From a virus: a DNA stretch of 64,000 bases. The first letter of the stretch is position 1, and the number at the start of each line of letters is the position of its first letter. The translations under genes and the position numbers were made by a program. Of this stretch, positions 15,141 to 22,991 are shown in pieces. Under the pieces are notes generated by a model. It was not told the DNA's origin, made no database searches, and saw only the letters and a list, made by a program, of their open reading frames with translations. The DNA lies in the IMG/VR virus record IMGVR_UViG_3300010401_000001, positions 1 through 64,000 of that record, one strand, 5' to 3'.

Positions 15141-15940
15141 GCGACCCCCAAAAACTTCGGGTACGGCTGCGCGGCAGCGGTGAGGACCTCTCGCCGCCGG
15201 CGGAGATCGAGGCACCACAGGTAGCGGTGGTTGCCGTGGTGGCGCATCGGTCGAGTCAGCCGAGCGCGCCACAGGCGAAGCCACGCGAGCGCGTCCTCGC
15301 CGGGACGCAGCGGGTCGGCGCCCCACCGCTCGAGCTCGGCCGCCGCGTACCGCCTGCCCTGCTCGCCGCGCACCAGCTTGCCGGCGGTCCGGTTGCTGTA
15401 GCAGGTGCCGTCTGGCAGTAGCCGAAGCGTCGCCGGGTTGGTGCGGCCGACATACCGGCCGTTGGTTGCCTGGTAGACGATTCCGAGGTGCCCGCGGTGG
15501 ACCGCGGCGCCGGCCAGGGTGGTTCGCGGCTGCGGGTCGGCGCAGGACTCGACGGCGACCACGCCGCGGGCGCGCAGGAACTCGAAGCATCGAGCCACGA
15601 AAAAGCTCTCGCCGTTGCCGGGAACGTCGTCGACCAGGACAAGCCGGCCGAGCGTTACGGCCTGGCCGATCGCCAGCGTGGGCCACACGGCGCGATGCGC
15701 GTTCATCGACGCCGGCGGACCGAACAGCGCGACGCCAACAAGGTCGGCGCGGAGGTACAGTCCGAAGCGGTGAGCGGTCGAGCTGGCCCGGCCGGCGTAG
15801 TGGTGTCGCTCGACGAACGCGCGGGCCTCGGCGGCGCCAGCGATGGGCGCGACGTCGTAAGCTGACGTCCGGACCGTCTCGCCGGCGGGACGCCGCGACT
15901 CGCGGCGCTCGGTCCAGCGCTGGACGAAGTCGACGATCAC
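15137..15940 (-). CDS. Mom-like adenine hypermodification protein (GNAT fold)
   Basis: 267 residues. The core FVERHHYAGRASSTAHRFGL, a GVALFGPPAS strand, TLGRLVLVDDVPGNGESFFV, VESCADPQPRT and HRGHLGIVYQATNGRYVG fit the Mom family (methylcarbamoylation of adenine in phage Mu, GNAT-like fold). Modified DNA resists many restriction enzymes. It sits beside a D12 methyltransferase and in the same operon as a second Dam-like enzyme. Family call by recalled motifs, not a search; activity would need testing. Confidence 0.7.
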   Translation of the reverse strand: MIVDFVQRWTERRESRRPAGETVRTSAYDVAPIAGAAEARAFVERHHYAGRASSTAHRFGLYLRADLVGVALFGPPASMNAHRAVWPTLAIGQAVTLGRLVLVDDVPGNGESFFVARCFEFLRARGVVAVESCADPQPRTTLAGAAVHRGHLGIVYQATNGRYVGRTNPATLRLLPDGTCYSNRTAGKLVRGEQGRRYAAAELERWGADPLRPGEDALAWLRLWRARLTRPMRHHGNHRYLWCLDLRRRREVLTAAAQPYPKFLGVA

Positions 15941-16209
15941 TCGCCAGCCTCCATGGTGCGACGGAGTCGTTCGCGATCTCGCTCAGCTGAGTTGACTTCT
16001 CCGGACACCGCGGTCGGCAAGTAGTAGGTCGGTACAGACCCCCAGAATGGCGATCTCCGCATCGCGCGAGCGATCCGTGAGAAACGCGCGTCCTCGGGTT
16101 CTCCGTCGAGGTGATCGAACACCCGCGCCGGGCGTTGCGGGCATGACCGCTGGTGGCCGCCGTTGCCGGATCCCGGATCGCCACAACACGCAGGAGATGT
16201 CACGATCAC
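15937..16209 (-). CDS. Hypothetical protein, 90 aa
   Basis: GTG start in GTGA overlap with the membrane protein gene; the stop overlaps the Mom-like start. N-terminal CCGDPGSGNGG and CPQRPARVFDHL hold three Cys that may bind metal; the rest is helical and charged (SAERDRERLRRTM). Directly upstream of the Mom-like gene. Confidence 0.5.
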   Translation of the reverse strand: MIVTSPACCGDPGSGNGGHQRSCPQRPARVFDHLDGEPEDARFSRIARAMRRSPFWGSVPTYYLPTAVSGEVNSAERDRERLRRTMEAGE

Positions 16210-16412
16210 GGCCTCCACCGCGCCGGCAGCTTCGATGCGCACCACGCCGCTTCGGCGATGCCGACCACGGCGATCGCCGCGACCCACCACCATCCAAGCC
16301 AGCTGCCGACCGCATAGAGCATCACGGCTCCGGCGATCACGGCGCGAACCGGGCCGCCTACGGTCGCAGCAAGCAAGGCATTGCCGACGAGGTCGAGCGC
16401 GCGGCGGATCAC
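16206..16412 (-). CDS. Small membrane protein, 68 aa
   Basis: GTG start overlapping the previous stop. Two hydrophobic segments: about residues 10-35 (NALLAATVGG and AVIAGAVMLYAVGSW) and 38-58 (WVAAIAVVGIAEAAWC). Basic tail. Role unknown. Confidence 0.55.
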   Translation of the reverse strand: MIRRALDLVGNALLAATVGGPVRAVIAGAVMLYAVGSWLGWWWVAAIAVVGIAEAAWCASKLPARWRP

Positions 16413-16627
16413 GGCTCGACCTTCCAGACCAGGTGCCAGTACGCCTCGGTCTGCTCGTACGCCGCGACGTCGAGAGCGATCACCGCCAGCGCCGCGGCGA
16501 GCTGCGGCACATCGCTGAGCTTGGCGGTCGGCGATGCGACGCGCGCGGCCGGCGCGGAGCCGGATCCCGCGCGCGCTGCGGGCGCCAAGCCAGCCGTACA
16601 GCCATGTCCGGCTCGGCGCGACCTCAC
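16409..16627 (-). CDS. Hypothetical protein, 72 aa
   Basis: GTG 16627 overlaps the TGA of the upstream zinc-ribbon gene. Ala-rich C-terminus KLSDVPQLAAALAVIALDVA followed by EQTEAYWHLVWK. No family recognised. Confidence 0.5.
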   Translation of the reverse strand: MRSRRAGHGCTAGLAPAARAGSGSAPAARVASPTAKLSDVPQLAAALAVIALDVAAYEQTEAYWHLVWKVEP

Positions 16628-16821
16628 CTCGAGCACCGCACCACGAAGATGGTTCCGATCCGTGCTCCGTCATGGTCGACCGAGCCGGACGCCCCGCACT
16701 GCCAGCATTCGAAGCTCCGTCTCTGCCGGAGCGGAACGTGGCCGAGTGCCCGCGCCGCATCAGCGCCAGCGATGACGGGGTCGACGCCCTGCTCGAGTCT
16801 CCGTTTCGCCGTCCGGGTCAC
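16624..16821 (-). CDS. Zinc-ribbon-like small protein, 65 aa
   Basis: GTG start overlapping the upstream TGA. The C-terminal half carries SFECWQCGASGSVDHDG and a final Cys (VVRCSR), a C-x2-C plus C pattern of a short zinc ribbon. DNA- or protein-binding role likely but unproven. Confidence 0.55.
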   Translation of the reverse strand: MTRTAKRRLEQGVDPVIAGADAARALGHVPLRQRRSFECWQCGASGSVDHDGARIGTIFVVRCSR

Positions 16822-17114
16822 GGGTCGACTCCGACGTAGAAATCGCCGTAGCGGCGAAGCTGGCAATCGCGCATCAGCACGCGAAGCGCGTGGCCGATGC
16901 TGGCATCCGAGCATGCACCCCAGTCCTCGCGGAGCCCCCTGGAAATCTGGTCGCGCGTCAGAGCGGCGGCTCCGACGATATCGAGGATGGCCGCTCGCAT
17001 ACTTCCGAGCTCGCGAGCGCGGCGCTCCTCGGGTGTTGCGATGCTTTCCCCGTACGGCTTGCGCCAGCTGGGAAGTGCGGCGTAGGCCCTGGCTGAGGCG
17101 GTCGGTTCGCTCAT
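16818..17114 (-). CDS. Winged-helix-like protein, 98 aa
   Basis: Helical segment IVGAAALTRDQISRGLREDWGACSDASIGHALRVLMRDCQLRRYG has the layout of a winged-helix DNA-binding domain (helix, recognition helix, wing). ATGA overlap with the upstream gene. Possibly controls the leftward operon. Confidence 0.6.
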   Translation of the reverse strand: MSEPTASARAYAALPSWRKPYGESIATPEERRARELGSMRAAILDIVGAAALTRDQISRGLREDWGACSDASIGHALRVLMRDCQLRRYGDFYVGVDP

Positions 17115-17383
17115 GCTGGCACCGCCCAGCCTTGCGCAGAATCAGCTCCGCGCCTGGCGCGCTCGATCGCAGCAACGATGCGGCGGTCGGCGATGCGGCG
17201 ACCCGTCGAGTCCCAGAGCCAGAGTCGTCCGCCGGACGGAGCCGCGGTAGCGCACGCCAGGCCATCGATCAATCGAGCACCGAACAGCATGCGGTCTATC
17301 CAGCTCGGTGCGCTCCAAACATGGGCGAGAGCCATCGCCTTGTCGATGAAGGTCACGGTGATCGTCATGCGAACCTGAACCAT
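17111..17383 (-). CDS. First gene of the leftward operon, hypothetical, 90 aa
   Basis: Alternative start ATG 17368 with AGG seven bases upstream. Beta-rich N-terminus (MTITVTFIDKAMALAHVWSA) then GGRLWLWDSTGRRIADRRIVA. First gene of the 4.8-17.4 kb operon, so its upstream region (17384-17510) should contain the promoter; I found no clear -35/-10 pair there. Confidence 0.55.
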   Translation of the reverse strand: MVQVRMTITVTFIDKAMALAHVWSAPSWIDRMLFGARLIDGLACATAAPSGGRLWLWDSTGRRIADRRIVAAIERARRGADSAQGWAVPA

Positions 17384-17510
17384 TCCTGAATGGGCCAGAT
17401 GCGGTGCAGCGCTTGGTGGTTTGGAATATCATCGAGCATGTCGGTGCCAATCCTGCGCAGCATCAGACGTGATTACTAGTCGATGCTTTGTCGTAACTAT
17501 TTGGAACACA

Positions 17511-17535
17511 AAATAAATCGTCCGTATTGCGGACG
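17511..17535 (-). terminator. Possible intrinsic terminator after the XRE gene
   Basis: Read leftward: CGTCCG-CAATA-CGGACG hairpin (17535-17519) followed by the T-rich ATTTATTT. It lies downstream of the XRE repressor gene and upstream of the operon starting at 17383. The short stem makes this moderate. Confidence 0.4.
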
Positions 17536-17578
17536 AGTCAGTAGTGCTCTATGACTGCTGGGATGGGAGATGGAGAGT

Positions 17579-17800
17579 TCACGACGCCCCCTGATGCAGG
17601 GCGTCGATCGTGGTCCCGAGGTACTTGGCTAGGGCGCGCTGATGCGGCGCGCTCGGGAATTTGTGGCCGTGCACCCAGTGCCATACCGCGCCGCGGGTAA
17701 CCTCTAGGTCGTTCGCCACCTTCTGCTGGCTCAGACCCTCGGCCTCCATCTTCCGGAGCAGCAGCTGTCCAAGCGTTGGAGGAGGTCGATTCGTCGCCAT
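17579..17800 (-). CDS. XRE-family repressor-like protein, 73 aa
   Basis: Complete small XRE HTH: LGQLLLRKMEAEGLSQQKVA-NDLEVTRGAVWHWVHGHKFP. It is divergent from the HTH gene at 17887, with GTCTAC-type operators between them, the classic layout of a phage lysis-lysogeny switch. It likely binds the GTCTAC-N5-GTAGAC sites at 17809-17825 and 18477-18493. Confidence 0.75.
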   Translation of the reverse strand: MATNRPPPTLGQLLLRKMEAEGLSQQKVANDLEVTRGAVWHWVHGHKFPSAPHQRALAKYLGTTIDALHQGAS

Positions 17801-17808
17801 CGTCCGAT

Positions 17809-17859
17809 GTCTACCTTTCGTAGACCTTTACCGTCAAGCATGGTCTACGAGAAGTTCAC
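17809..17859. promoter_or_regulatory. Operator sites GTCTAC-N5-GTAGAC between divergent regulators
   Basis: Perfect palindrome GTCTAC-CTTTC-GTAGAC at 17809-17825 and a degraded copy GTCTAC-GAGAA-GTTCAC at 17843-17859. Same motif as 18477-18493. Located in the 86-bp gap between the XRE gene (leftward) and the HTH gene (rightward). Confidence 0.65.
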
Positions 17860-17886
17860 AACTACCTGTGTTAACAGGGATTCATT

Positions 17887-18264
17887 ATGTCACGAGCCAG
17901 ACACCTCAGACCGTTCCCGAAGGGCCAGCGCTGGCAGATGACCGAGGCTTGGAAGGCCCAGGTTCGATCCCAGCTCCAGGAGCGAGGCGTCGGCCAGGAC
18001 TGGTTGGCGCAGCAGGTAGGAGCAGCTGGCCGTGGCACAATCTCGAAGCTCCTCAAGCGCACCGCAGAAGGCGCCCCTGCTCAGGTTGGAAGTTCTCTCG
18101 TACCTCGCATCTGCGAAGTACTCGGCCTTCCACTTCCACTCGTTGCAGCTCCCGACGAGAAGACTTCACGCGTCATCGATTTGATGGCTAAGTCTTCGGA
18201 AGAAATGAAGGACGCGATCATCAGGATGCTTGAAGCTGCCGTGAAGACGTCTAACTCGCGTTAG
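17887..18264 (+). CDS. HTH regulator, 125 aa
   Basis: XRE-like HTH at about 25-60 (LQERGVGQDWLAQQVGAAGRGTISKLLK) and a C-terminal helix DLMAKSSEEMKDAIIRMLEA that could dimerise. Likely the Cro or CI counterpart of the divergent XRE gene. It ends in TAG; the next frame (from 18265) continues in phase, see findings. Confidence 0.7.
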   Translation: MSRARHLRPFPKGQRWQMTEAWKAQVRSQLQERGVGQDWLAQQVGAAGRGTISKLLKRTAEGAPAQVGSSLVPRICEVLGLPLPLVAAPDEKTSRVIDLMAKSSEEMKDAIIRMLEAAVKTSNSR

Positions 18265-18303
18265 AGCTTGCGCGCCGACGCACGGGGGTGGCAAATTGGG
18301 CCG

Positions 18304-18450
18304 ATGTTCGTTCGATCGGCGTGTGGGGATAGCAGATCCGCGCAGCGCGATGACCGCCTGCTTGCCCTGGTATCTCGTCTCCGGGTCGACAACCCAGACG
18401 CGCTTGAAGCGTTGATTGCTCTATGGTCTCGGTTGGTTGAGAAAAAGTAG
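18304..18450 (+). CDS. Small helical protein, 48 aa (start uncertain)
   Basis: ATG 18304 or TTG 18268. C-terminal RDDRLLALVSRLRVDNPDALEALIALWSR is a helical segment like the dimerisation end of small regulators. In phase with the upstream HTH gene across its TAG, so it may be the detached C-terminus of that regulator. Confidence 0.45.
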   Translation: MFVRSACGDSRSAQRDDRLLALVSRLRVDNPDALEALIALWSRLVEKK

Positions 18451-18460
18451 ACGATTCTTC

Positions 18461-18496
18461 TTGCAGATCACGATGCGTCTACGCATAGTAGACGCA
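18461..18496 (+). promoter_or_regulatory. Promoter with overlapping GTCTAC operator, early rightward operon
   Basis: TTGCAG (18461-18466), 17-bp spacer, CATAGT (18484-18489), then the ATG at 18496, so the transcript would be leaderless. A palindrome GCGTCTAC-GCATA-GTAGACGC covers the -10 (operator core 18477-18493). A bound repressor would block the early operon. Inferred from sequence layout. Confidence 0.6.
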
Positions 18497-18726
18497 TGAG
18501 CGACACCGAGCTCCTCGAGCAAGCCAGGAAGAAGCTACGCGGTGTGGCGCGCGCCTACGGTCGCGCCGCTGACGGGCCAGGCCGCGATGCGGCGATCGTC
18601 GAGCTCGAGTGCGCCGCACTGGTCATGATTCTCGCAGCCGCTCGGAAGCGTCTCCAGCTGCCGCGAAGCGTCGAAGGACATCTTGCCGAGGCGTTTACCG
18701 CCGCCAAGACGGAGCTCGGGCTGTGA
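18496..18726 (+). CDS. Hypothetical helical protein, 76 aa
   Basis: First gene of the early rightward operon. All-helical (ELLEQARKKLRGVARAYG and CAALVMILAAARKRLQLP). Starts at or next to the predicted transcription start. Function unknown. Confidence 0.65.
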   Translation: MSDTELLEQARKKLRGVARAYGRAADGPGRDAAIVELECAALVMILAAARKRLQLPRSVEGHLAEAFTAAKTELGL

Positions 18727-19151
18727 GCCGACGTCGGCTATCCTCGGCTTCATCCGCTGCCGAAAGTGCGGCTCGGATCTTCGGCGGAGGCATCTCGCGG
18801 CACGGAGCATCGTGCGGATGCCAGTACTGCAGGCAGCCGAAGCCGGCGCAGAAACCACATGCCCCGCCGGCGCATAGCTCGCCGGACCGCGAGCATCTGC
18901 TCGACGTCGCCGCGGCCGCGCAGCACGATAGCTGGGATCTCGCTGGCAACCGCGGCCTCATCGAGGCCATCTGCCGCGACTACGTGATGCTCGGGGCTCA
19001 GGCCGAGCGCGACGCGGATACCATCGACGACCTCAAGCGCCGGATCGCAGATCTCACGGCGACGGCGCAGGAAGCGAACCGCGATGCCGCAGCTGCGTTG
19101 GAGCGAGAACGCATCGCGTACCGCAACGCTGACTCAGGAGGTGCACGATGA
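18723..19151 (+). CDS. Hypothetical protein, Cys pair and coiled coil, 142 aa
   Basis: GTG in GTGA overlap. N-terminus has HGASCGCQYC (possible metal site); the C-terminal half is a coiled coil (DADTIDDLKRRIADLTAT). An upstream extension of the frame is shadow. No family recognised. Confidence 0.55.
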   Translation: MSRRRLSSASSAAESAARIFGGGISRHGASCGCQYCRQPKPAQKPHAPPAHSSPDREHLLDVAAAAQHDSWDLAGNRGLIEAICRDYVMLGAQAERDADTIDDLKRRIADLTATAQEANRDAAAALERERIAYRNADSGGAR

Positions 19152-19261
19152 CGTGCCCGTGCTCAATCCATCCTATGGAAAGCTCGTGCGGCGTATGGGC
19201 TAACAATGAAAGTGCATGTATCTGCGTTGATTATGCCCTGATGGGAAGACTTCCGTCTTGA
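19148..19261 (+). CDS. Tiny Cys-rich protein, 37 aa
   Basis: ATG preceded by AGGAGG and in ATGA overlap with the upstream gene. Contains MTCPCSIHP, SSCGVW and ACICVDY: five Cys and a His in 27 residues, so a metal-binding or disulfide miniprotein is likely. GC content drops here. Confidence 0.5.
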   Translation: MTCPCSIHPMESSCGVWANNESACICVDYALMGRLPS

Positions 19262-19306
19262 TTCACAATTCTGCCATGCCGTGCGTGTGGCTGTGGAGAT
19301 GATACC

Positions 19307-19558
19307 GTGATCACAGAACCCCCAGACCTAGCCGCGATGCGGTGGACGATTGGCGCGGCCATAGCTGACGCTCGGCGCGACATCGCCGACGACATTAAGG
19401 CGCAATGCAAGCGCGAAGGAATCACCGATCCGGACGAGGCCGTCCGGCGGTTTCGCGCGGTTCCCATGCCGAGGTTCGTTGCGGTGGAGGTCGGCATCGG
19501 AGACGAGCTGGATGGTGACGACGTCACGCACGAGCTCGGCGGGGAGTCCGGGCTGTGA
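19307..19558 (+). CDS. Hypothetical acidic protein, 83 aa
   Basis: GTG start. Helical N-terminus (MRWTIGAAIADARRDIADDI), DPDEAVRRFRAVPMPRFVAVEV strand, acidic end. Overlaps the next gene. No family recognised. Confidence 0.55.
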   Translation: MITEPPDLAAMRWTIGAAIADARRDIADDIKAQCKREGITDPDEAVRRFRAVPMPRFVAVEVGIGDELDGDDVTHELGGESGL

Positions 19559-19716
19559 TCTTGCTGTGTGTCTACGCCGTTGCCGCTGCGTTCGCGGCCG
19601 GCGTTGCTGTCGGGGGAAGGACAAGGCAGCCGAACAACGTACCGGCGCGGGCTGACCGCGCGTGGCGACGCAGGCGGCGGGAGCTGCGCGCGAGCGTACA
19701 GAGGATGGCAAAATGA
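19555..19716 (+). CDS. Small membrane protein, 53 aa
   Basis: GTG in GTGA overlap. Hydrophobic N-terminus (VILLCVYAVAAAFAAGVAVGG) followed by an Arg-rich tail. Single-pass membrane protein of unknown role. Confidence 0.5.
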   Translation: MILLCVYAVAAAFAAGVAVGGRTRQPNNVPARADRAWRRRRRELRASVQRMAK

Positions 19717-19982
19717 ACCGCTCAGAATTCTCCGCCTTACTCAGAAAGCTCGCCGACGCTGTCGAGTCCGGCGACTCCGCAGAAGGTTGCGTGGTATACG
19801 CGCTATCCGACCGCGGTCCCGGTGAGATCGACCTCGACATCCGAGTCAGAACTGGAAACGTCGAAGGTCAAGGCGGGTACCACATCGTCGACACCATGCC
19901 GAAGGGCGCCGAGTCGTCTCGGTGTAATTGCGCGGGTGGTGAATTCGGCGGTCACGACCTGGATTGCGAGCGACGGCAATGA
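19713..19982 (+). CDS. Hypothetical protein, 89 aa
   Basis: ATGA overlap start. N-terminal FSALLRKLADAVESGDSAEG, then beta strands (VVYALSDRGPGEIDLDIRV), C-terminal C-x-C and a final Cys (RCNCAGG, DCERRQ). Directly upstream of the nuclease. Function unknown. Confidence 0.55.
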   Translation: MNRSEFSALLRKLADAVESGDSAEGCVVYALSDRGPGEIDLDIRVRTGNVEGQGGYHIVDTMPKGAESSRCNCAGGEFGGHDLDCERRQ

Positions 19983-21181
19983 CCGAGCTCTACACCCATA
20001 GCCGTCTCCGCGTGCTGCGCCAGTGCCGCCGGCTGCATCAGCTCCGTTACGAGCTCGGCATCCAGACTCCGTCGACTCCGGAGTCCGTGTTCGGCACGGT
20101 CGGACACGCGGCACTCGAGGCGTACTACCTCGCGTGGAAGGACTACTGTCCTACCTGCGATGGATCCGGTGAGCGGCCGTTCGCCGACACCTGCGATAGG
20201 CCAGCTCCGTCCTGTGCGAACTGCGGCGGAATCGGCGAGTCCACGTCGCTAGACGATCGCCTACCCGCCGCGCTAGCCGTCGTAGACGCCTCCGAGCTTG
20301 CTCCGTTCGACCGCTGCAAGATTCGCTTGCTCCTCATCGCCTACCACGAGCGCTGGGGCGCGGAGAACTGGGAGATCATCGCCGTCGAGCAGGAGTTCCG
20401 CTACCATCTCGGCGACCACCTCATCGGCGGAAAGATCGACGCAATCATCCGCGACCGGGCGGATGGCCGCGTGTACGTGCTCGAGCACAAGTTCACCGGC
20501 TCGGAGACCTCGATCGGCGGGCCGTACTGGGAGCGGCTCACGCTCGACAGCCAGGTCAGCATCTACATCGACGGCGCGACGATGCTCGGCTACGACGTCG
20601 CGGGTTGCATCTACGACGTGATCAAGCGGCCGCAGCATGACCAGCTGTCGGCTACGCCGGAAGCCGCGCGCAAGTACACGCTCGGCAAGGGCTGCAAGCG
20701 ATGCGGCGGCAGCGCCGGCGGCAAGGCCGGAATCGTCCAGGGCCGCGGCCATTACGACGTCGTCTTCGCCTCGGAGGTCAAGCACATCGACTGCGACGAA
20801 TGCAAGGCGACCGGGTGGAAGTGCGACGGCGACGGCGTCCCTCAGGCTCCACGGCTGCACGCGAACCAGCGCGACACCGACGAGACCATCGAGCAGTTCG
20901 AGGAGCGTCTGCTCGAGGTCATCGCTGAGGACCCCGACGGTTGGCTGCAGCGCAGCAAGGTGGTCCGGCTCGAGGACGAGCTGCCCGAGATGCGGCGTGA
21001 CGTTGTCGCCGATATCGAGCAGGCCGAGGACTGTCGCCGGCGCGAGTACTGGCCGCGCAACCCAGACGCGTGCTCGAAGGGGCGCTACATGTGCTCCATG
21101 TTCGAGGCGTGCTGCGGGCGTGCCAACATCAACGATTTTCAGCGCGGACCTGCTCATCCCGAGCTGGCCAGCGCGACGTAA
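19979..21181 (+). CDS. PD-(D/E)XK exonuclease (Cas4/RecB-like) with Fe-S cysteines
   Basis: 400 residues. An early Cys in RVLRQCRRLHQLRY (residue 15), then GHAALEAYY (His43), Asp154 in GGKIDAIIRD and Glu169-x-Lys171 in VLEHKFTG form the RecB/Cas4 nuclease signature. The C-terminal DACSKGRYMCSMFEACCGR supplies the remaining Cys of a probable 4Fe-4S cluster. Extra CxxC pairs (residues 57-83 and around 240-270) may bind zinc. It starts a recombination block with a Sak4-like ATPase and an SSB-like protein, so it likely resects DNA ends. Confidence 0.8.
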   Translation: MTELYTHSRLRVLRQCRRLHQLRYELGIQTPSTPESVFGTVGHAALEAYYLAWKDYCPTCDGSGERPFADTCDRPAPSCANCGGIGESTSLDDRLPAALAVVDASELAPFDRCKIRLLLIAYHERWGAENWEIIAVEQEFRYHLGDHLIGGKIDAIIRDRADGRVYVLEHKFTGSETSIGGPYWERLTLDSQVSIYIDGATMLGYDVAGCIYDVIKRPQHDQLSATPEAARKYTLGKGCKRCGGSAGGKAGIVQGRGHYDVVFASEVKHIDCDECKATGWKCDGDGVPQAPRLHANQRDTDETIEQFEERLLEVIAEDPDGWLQRSKVVRLEDELPEMRRDVVADIEQAEDCRRREYWPRNPDACSKGRYMCSMFEACCGRANINDFQRGPAHPELASAT

Positions 21182-21213
21182 CCCATGCATGCCCGAGAGA
21201 GGGGCAATCACCG

Positions 21214-22311
21214 ATGACGACAGCACCGACACCGAGACCAGCGCCGACACAGGCGCCCGCACCGCGCCCGTCCGGCGCGAGACCTCCGGCGCATCCTTCG
21301 CAGCCTCAAACACCGCGTGCGTCGCGGCTCAGCGCCGTATCGCGCGGCATTCTGCACGTCCCTCTGCGTCACCTGTTCTACGGTCCCCGCGGCGTCGGGA
21401 AGACTAGCCTTGGAGCCGACGCTCCGGCGCCGCTGTTCCTCGACATCGAGGGCGGGTCACCGTTGGTAAACGTCACGCGGTACACGTTCCGCGACGAGCC
21501 CGGCGGACACATTCCTCGATCGTACGAGGAAGTGCTCGCCGGTATCGATGATCTACTCGCAAACCCTGGTCACGGATACCAGTCGCTCGTGATCGACACG
21601 CTCGACGCGCTCGAGACCCTGCTCCACGACTTCATCTGCCGTAGAGACGGAAAGGCAAACATCGAGGCGTACGGCTACGGTAAGGGCTACAAGGTGGCGG
21701 TCGCTGAGATCCGAGTCCTCAAGGAGCGGCTCGATCGTCTCATCCATTCCGGGATGGCGATAGTCATTCTTGCTCACAGCGACGAGAAGACGTACAAAAA
21801 TCCCCGCGGACCGGACTACGATCGGTTCCTATCCGAGATGCACGAGCTCGCATGGGCAAAGGTCGCCGCCTGGTGCGACGTCGTCGGATTCGTCAACTTC
21901 GAGGGCGGCGGAGCCGCGCTCAAGGGCGACGAATCGCAGGTCAAGCGCGCGCGTGGATGGTCGACTGGGCGCCGGATGATCCAGCTCGTCCCAGACGCAG
22001 CTGCTCCCGACGTGAAATGCCGGCTATCTCTACCGACAGAGCTCGAGCTAGGTGAGGCCCATCCGTGGGCTCCGTTCGCTAACGCGAAGCTCAAGGCCGA
22101 GTGCGCAACCGTCGATACGCTGGCCGCAGACATCATTTCCGAGATCGACCGCATCACCGGCGGCGACCGAGCTGTCGAGTTCACCACCGACGCTGGCACG
22201 CTTACTTCGTACACCGCTATTCAGGATTTGATCACAGTTGGCGACACGAGCGTGCTAACGCGCGTGCTCGCCGGGCTCAAGGCAACCACCGCAATGCAGG
22301 AGACGCCATGA
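21214..22311 (+). CDS. Sak4-like RecA-fold recombinase ATPase
   Basis: 365 residues from an ATG preceded by GAGAGGGG. After a Pro-rich N-terminus, Walker A GPRGVGKT lies at 57-64, Walker B SLVIDTLDALETL at about 130 and IVILAHS at about 187. This is the AAA_24/Sak4 family of phage single-strand annealing ATPases. Flanked by the Cas4-like nuclease and an SSB-like protein, the usual partners. Confidence 0.8.
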   Translation: MTTAPTPRPAPTQAPAPRPSGARPPAHPSQPQTPRASRLSAVSRGILHVPLRHLFYGPRGVGKTSLGADAPAPLFLDIEGGSPLVNVTRYTFRDEPGGHIPRSYEEVLAGIDDLLANPGHGYQSLVIDTLDALETLLHDFICRRDGKANIEAYGYGKGYKVAVAEIRVLKERLDRLIHSGMAIVILAHSDEKTYKNPRGPDYDRFLSEMHELAWAKVAAWCDVVGFVNFEGGGAALKGDESQVKRARGWSTGRRMIQLVPDAAAPDVKCRLSLPTELELGEAHPWAPFANAKLKAECATVDTLAADIISEIDRITGGDRAVEFTTDAGTLTSYTAIQDLITVGDTSVLTRVLAGLKATTAMQETP

Positions 22312-22865
22312 CACTACCGATGCAAAAGGATTACTACGCAGCCCGCGCGAGCGGCGCCCCGATCACGTTCGGGAGGTCCGCGAACGGTAACACGCAGATC
22401 GCTGTCGAGTTCGATATCGTCGACGAGCGATTCCCTGGCGACTCGATATCGTGGGTTGGCCATTTCACCGATAAGACGGCCGAGCGCACAGTCGAGTCCC
22501 TGCAGATCGCCGGATGGCAGGGCGACGACCTGTCTGAGCTAGATGGCGTGCCAGCTTCGCAGGTCCTCACTGAGGAAGTATCGCTGACGTGTGAGCCCGA
22601 AGAGTACGATGGCGAATGGAAACTAAAGGTGCAGTGGGTCAACCGCCCAGGGGGAGGACGGTTCAAATTCAAAGAACAGATCAGCGGTAACGAATTGAAA
22701 GCGTTCGGAGCCCAACTTCGCGCAACCGTGAAGTCAGTACGGGCAGCCGGAGGAGCGACGCGCGCCCCGCGGCAGCAGAGCGCTCCTTCGCGATCGGGAG
22801 GAGGAAGAGATCAGCATCCCAACGCGCCTGGTGGTCCGCGCGACCGAGACGACATTCCGTTCTGA
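22308..22865 (+). CDS. SSB-like / DUF669-type protein
   Basis: 185 residues. The N-terminal domain is a beta-rich OB-like fold (TQIAVEFDIVDERFPGDSIS, KLKVQWVNRPGGGRFKFKEQ), followed by a Gly/Arg linker and the acidic hydrophobic tip DRDDIPF, the classic SSB C-terminal tip that recruits partners. ATGA overlap with the Sak4-like gene. It probably coats single-stranded DNA during annealing. Confidence 0.75.
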   Translation: MTLPMQKDYYAARASGAPITFGRSANGNTQIAVEFDIVDERFPGDSISWVGHFTDKTAERTVESLQIAGWQGDDLSELDGVPASQVLTEEVSLTCEPEEYDGEWKLKVQWVNRPGGGRFKFKEQISGNELKAFGAQLRATVKSVRAAGGATRAPRQQSAPSRSGGGRDQHPNAPGGPRDRDDIPF

Positions 22866-22897
22866 TAGCCTTAACCAGCCGGTATCCCGGCTGACCC

Positions 22898-22969
22898 GTC
22901 TCGATAGCTCAGCGGCAGAGCGGTCCGATTGCACCGGAATGGTCGCGCGTTCGAGTCGCGCTCGAGACA
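22898..22969 (+). tRNA. tRNA-Ala (anticodon UGC)
   Basis: 72 nt. Acceptor GTCTCGA/TCGAGAC (7 bp), D stem GCTC/GAGC with GG loop, anticodon loop ATTGCAC with UGC at 22930-22932 and one G-A mismatch at the top of the anticodon stem, 5-nt variable loop, T stem GCGCG/CGCGC with TTCGAGT loop. CCA not encoded. Decodes GCA, likely compensating for codon usage. Confidence 0.9.
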
Positions 22970-22991
22970 CGAATTTTTTAAGGAGCTCAAA

